Shown one piece after another: positions 6,496 through 7,614 of a stretch of DNA of 7,614 nt. The position numbers were made by a program, and so were the translations under genes. The stretch is taken from NCBI GenBank assembly GCA_027000765.1, contig JALTNJ010000043.1, forward strand, positions 1 through 7,614, given 5' to 3'. How positions within the stretch are numbered: the first letter of the stretch is position 1; each line of letters starts with the position of its first letter. Source of the DNA: Nitrososphaeria archaeon (GTDB lineage: Archaea; Thermoproteota; Nitrososphaeria; Geothermarchaeales; JDFR-13). The notes beneath the pieces are model-generated. The model did no database searches, was not told where the DNA came from, and was given only the letters and a program-made list of their open reading frames with translations.

Positions 6496-7005
6496 TTAGT
6501 CTAATACCTCTATGACCAACTGACATCTAAGGGTGCTCTTATCTATATTTACGAAATCCATGCTCAGCTTTGGATTAACCGTTTGAAGCATCCCCAATAG
6601 TCTCTGCCGGACAAGATAATTTAATGGGATATTTGGATCGATGTTCATCTTCTTACATGCCTCTAATACTGGACACCATGCAGACATCTCCACAACCACT
6701 TTCTTTGGGGATGAGTCTATTATCTTAAATTCACGCTGACTATATAGGCCTGGGGCAAGGGTTTGTAGCCCGAGTCTCACTATCTCTGCACCAGCGATTG
6801 CATCTTCACCCTTTATCCCTAGTCTAGGGAGATTTTCCTTTATCCATTTACGCCCCATTTTCCACTGCAGTTTACCTAGTGTCTTCCAAGGTTTTTCACC
6901 ATGTTCTTTACTTAGTTCGTTTAAGAATTTGATTAATATCTCTATCCATTCTACAATATACGATTTGAATATTAGTTCATTTAATGAGGAGCTCGTTTCG
7001 AACAC
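6496..7005 (-). CDS. Small cytosolic protein resembling L-2-amino-thiazoline-4-carboxylic acid (ATC) hydrolase family
   Basis: A 169-residue soluble protein. The first 60 residues are helical and amphipathic, the middle carries IAGAEIVRLGLQTLAPG, and the second half has a pattern I associate with ATC-hydrolase-like and related small-molecule-binding proteins: WCPVLEACKK (C111, P112, C117) followed near the end by STLRCQLVIEV (C161). I recognise the pattern, not a close homologue, so hydrolysis of ATC (a step from aminothiazoline carboxylate to cysteine) is only a family-level hint. A ligand-binding or sensory role is equally possible. The start is GTG at 7005 with GGTGA at 7009-7013. The frame is closed immediately upstream by a TGA at 7009-7011, so no longer N-terminus is possible without read-through. 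It has its own probable promoter and stands 122 bases ahead of the protease gene. Confidence 0.55.
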   Translation of the reverse strand: MFETSSSLNELIFKSYIVEWIEILIKFLNELSKEHGEKPWKTLGKLQWKMGRKWIKENLPRLGIKGEDAIAGAEIVRLGLQTLAPGLYSQREFKIIDSSPKKVVVEMSAWCPVLEACKKMNIDPNIPLNYLVRQRLLGMLQTVNPKLSMDFVNIDKSTLRCQLVIEVLD

Positions 7006-7008
7006 CTC

Positions 7009-7029
7009 TCACCAATAAATATTATCCAT
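7009..7029 (-). other. Possible six-codon leader ORF (MDNIYW, TGA stop) in frame with the downstream gene
   Basis: On the minus strand an ATG at 7029-7027 opens six codons and stops at TGA 7011-7009, in the same frame as the GTG start at 7005-7003. GGAGGTG (7037-7031) ends only one base before this ATG, closer than the 5-8 base spacing seen for other genes here, so normal initiation is doubtful. It could be a leader peptide, a relic of a longer N-terminus, or chance. Confidence 0.2.
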
Positions 7030-7049
7030 ACACCTCCTATTATCTAATA

Positions 7050-7057
7050 TCATATAA
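7050..7057 (-). promoter_or_regulatory. Candidate TATA box of the ATC-hydrolase-like gene
   Basis: TTATATGA on the minus strand lies 45-52 bases upstream of the GTG start. A start site about 25 bases on, near 7027, would give a leader of about 22 bases holding the GGTGA ribosome site. The 15-bp palindrome at 7054-7068 overlaps its upstream edge, where a BRE would be. Confidence 0.35.
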
Positions 7058-7068
7058 CATTATGTTAT
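7054..7068. promoter_or_regulatory. 15-bp perfect palindrome, possible operator
   Basis: ATAACAT and ATGTTAT flank a single T, giving two perfect 7-bp arms. It overlaps the upstream edge of the candidate TATA box of the minus-strand ATC-hydrolase-like gene. Archaeal repressors and activators often bind dyads of this size over or beside BRE/TATA. The binding protein is unknown, and no regulator gene lies within the window. Confidence 0.35.
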
Positions 7069-7077
7069 GCCTATTCA

Positions 7078-7086
7078 TAAAAATTT
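7078..7086 (-). terminator. Weak T-run after the ArsB/NhaD-type transporter
   Basis: On the minus strand the sequence AAAATTTTT falls about 27-35 bases after the transporter stop, upstream of the next gene's candidate promoter. A T5 run is a minimal archaeal terminator, and its position suits ending the transporter transcript. Support is weak. Confidence 0.22.
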
Positions 7087-7112
7087 TGGGTATTAAGCAT
7101 ATATTTTTTTAT

Positions 7113-7614
7113 CTAAAAGTTAAGGAATATCTTCACCACGAAATATAGGTTAGATACCCCGATTGTCGCGACTAGAATTGTGAATCCCACTTTGAAGAAG
7201 TCCATGAATGTAATGTCATAACCCTTGTCTTTAGCTATATCAAGTGCCACAATATTTGATGATGATCCTATTATCGTGCCATTACCACCAAAATCCGCTC
7301 CAATAACCAGTGCCCACCACAATATATTTGGGTCAAATGTCGTTGTCTGAACTATCTCATCGAGGATTGGTATGAACGCCACTGTAAAGGGGATATTGTC
7401 GATCAACGCGGAAAATATAGCCGCCACCCATATAACTATCGTAGAGGCTATGTATGCATCTGTAGTAATATATGGTTTTATTAATAGTGCTATGTCATGG
7501 ATAAGCCCGGTTTTTTCCAGGCCACCGATTATTATGAACAATCCAGATAAAAATATTAGCGTACCCCATTCTACATCCTCTAAGACCTTCGGCATGGTCT
7601 CTCCTCCCACGAAA
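7113..7614 (-). CDS. ArsB/NhaD-type (ion transporter superfamily) membrane transporter, C-terminal part (5' partial)
   Basis: The C-terminal third of an integral membrane secondary transporter in the superfamily that includes ArsB arsenite pumps, NhaD Na+/H+ antiporters and SLC13/P-protein carriers. Recognisable pieces, numbered from the GTG at 7610: VEWGTLIFLSGLFIIIGGLE (13-32), the discontinuous-helix motif SALIDNIPFT (67-76), and WWALVIGADFGGNGTIIGSS (98-117), equivalent to the family's 'GGNgTliGasaN' substrate and cation site. Four or five membrane segments are present. The frame stays open past 7610 to the window edge, so that GTG is internal and about 250-280 further N-terminal residues should lie beyond. 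The ion or anion transported cannot be decided from this part. The gene ends 108 bases before the start of the ATC-hydrolase-like gene. Confidence 0.85.
   Translation of the reverse strand, partial: FVGGETMPKVLEDVEWGTLIFLSGLFIIIGGLEKTGLIHDIALLIKPYITTDAYIASTIVIWVAAIFSALIDNIPFTVAFIPILDEIVQTTTFDPNILWWALVIGADFGGNGTIIGSSSNIVALDIAKDKGYDITFMDFFKVGFTILVATIGVSNLYFVVKIFLNF

Noticed and set aside
7009..7011. UGA as a selenocysteine codon
   Set aside because: No SECIS-like hairpin was recognised, and the residue would be near an extreme N-terminus that is not needed for the fold; a leader ORF or chance is simpler.

Overview
The window looks like a chromosomal segment from an archaeon, most likely a thermophilic member of the Thermoproteota (Crenarchaeota-like). 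Four things point that way. Ribosome-binding sites read GGTGAT or GGAGGTGAT, which match the archaeal 16S anti-SD. Arginine is mostly encoded by AGG/AGA and isoleucine often by ATA. Candidate promoters are BRE/TATA-like rather than bacterial -35/-10. The closest recognisable families, such as the membrane-anchored Lon-like protease, are archaeal. I cannot name a genus from sequence alone.

Layout. Three genes run on the + strand: the C-terminal half of an APC-type amino acid permease (cut by the left edge), then a tight pair made of a calcineurin-like metallophosphoesterase and a nucleotidyltransferase-fold protein. They converge, with only 8 bp between stop codons, on five minus-strand genes. 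In transcription order from the right edge these are: the C-terminal part of an ArsB/NhaD-type ion transporter (cut by the edge), a small cysteine-containing protein resembling ATC hydrolases, a membrane-anchored Lon-like (S16) serine protease, an arginine deiminase/amidinotransferase-family enzyme, and an MFS transporter. No RNA gene, CRISPR array, insertion sequence or phage gene was found, and no gap between genes exceeds about 125 bp.

How the genes may work together. The deiminase-like enzyme and the MFS transporter are 40 bp apart on the same strand and share an apparent BRE/TATA promoter at about 5485-5496. They look like an enzyme-plus-transporter unit for a guanidino compound. With an amino acid permease at the left edge the region has some nitrogen-metabolism flavour, but no arcB/arcC partners are visible. 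The phosphoesterase and nucleotidyltransferase form a second two-gene unit of unknown role. The protease stands alone, with a near-perfect ribosome-binding site and probably its own promoter.

Most unusual items: the deiminase-family protein has a complete catalytic set, an extra N-terminal region of about 125 residues, and no room for the helical insert of bacterial arginine deiminases. The nucleotidyltransferase carries a small cysteine cluster. The ATC-hydrolase-like gene is preceded by an in-frame ATG, six codons and a UGA, close to a 15-bp palindrome that overlaps its candidate TATA box.
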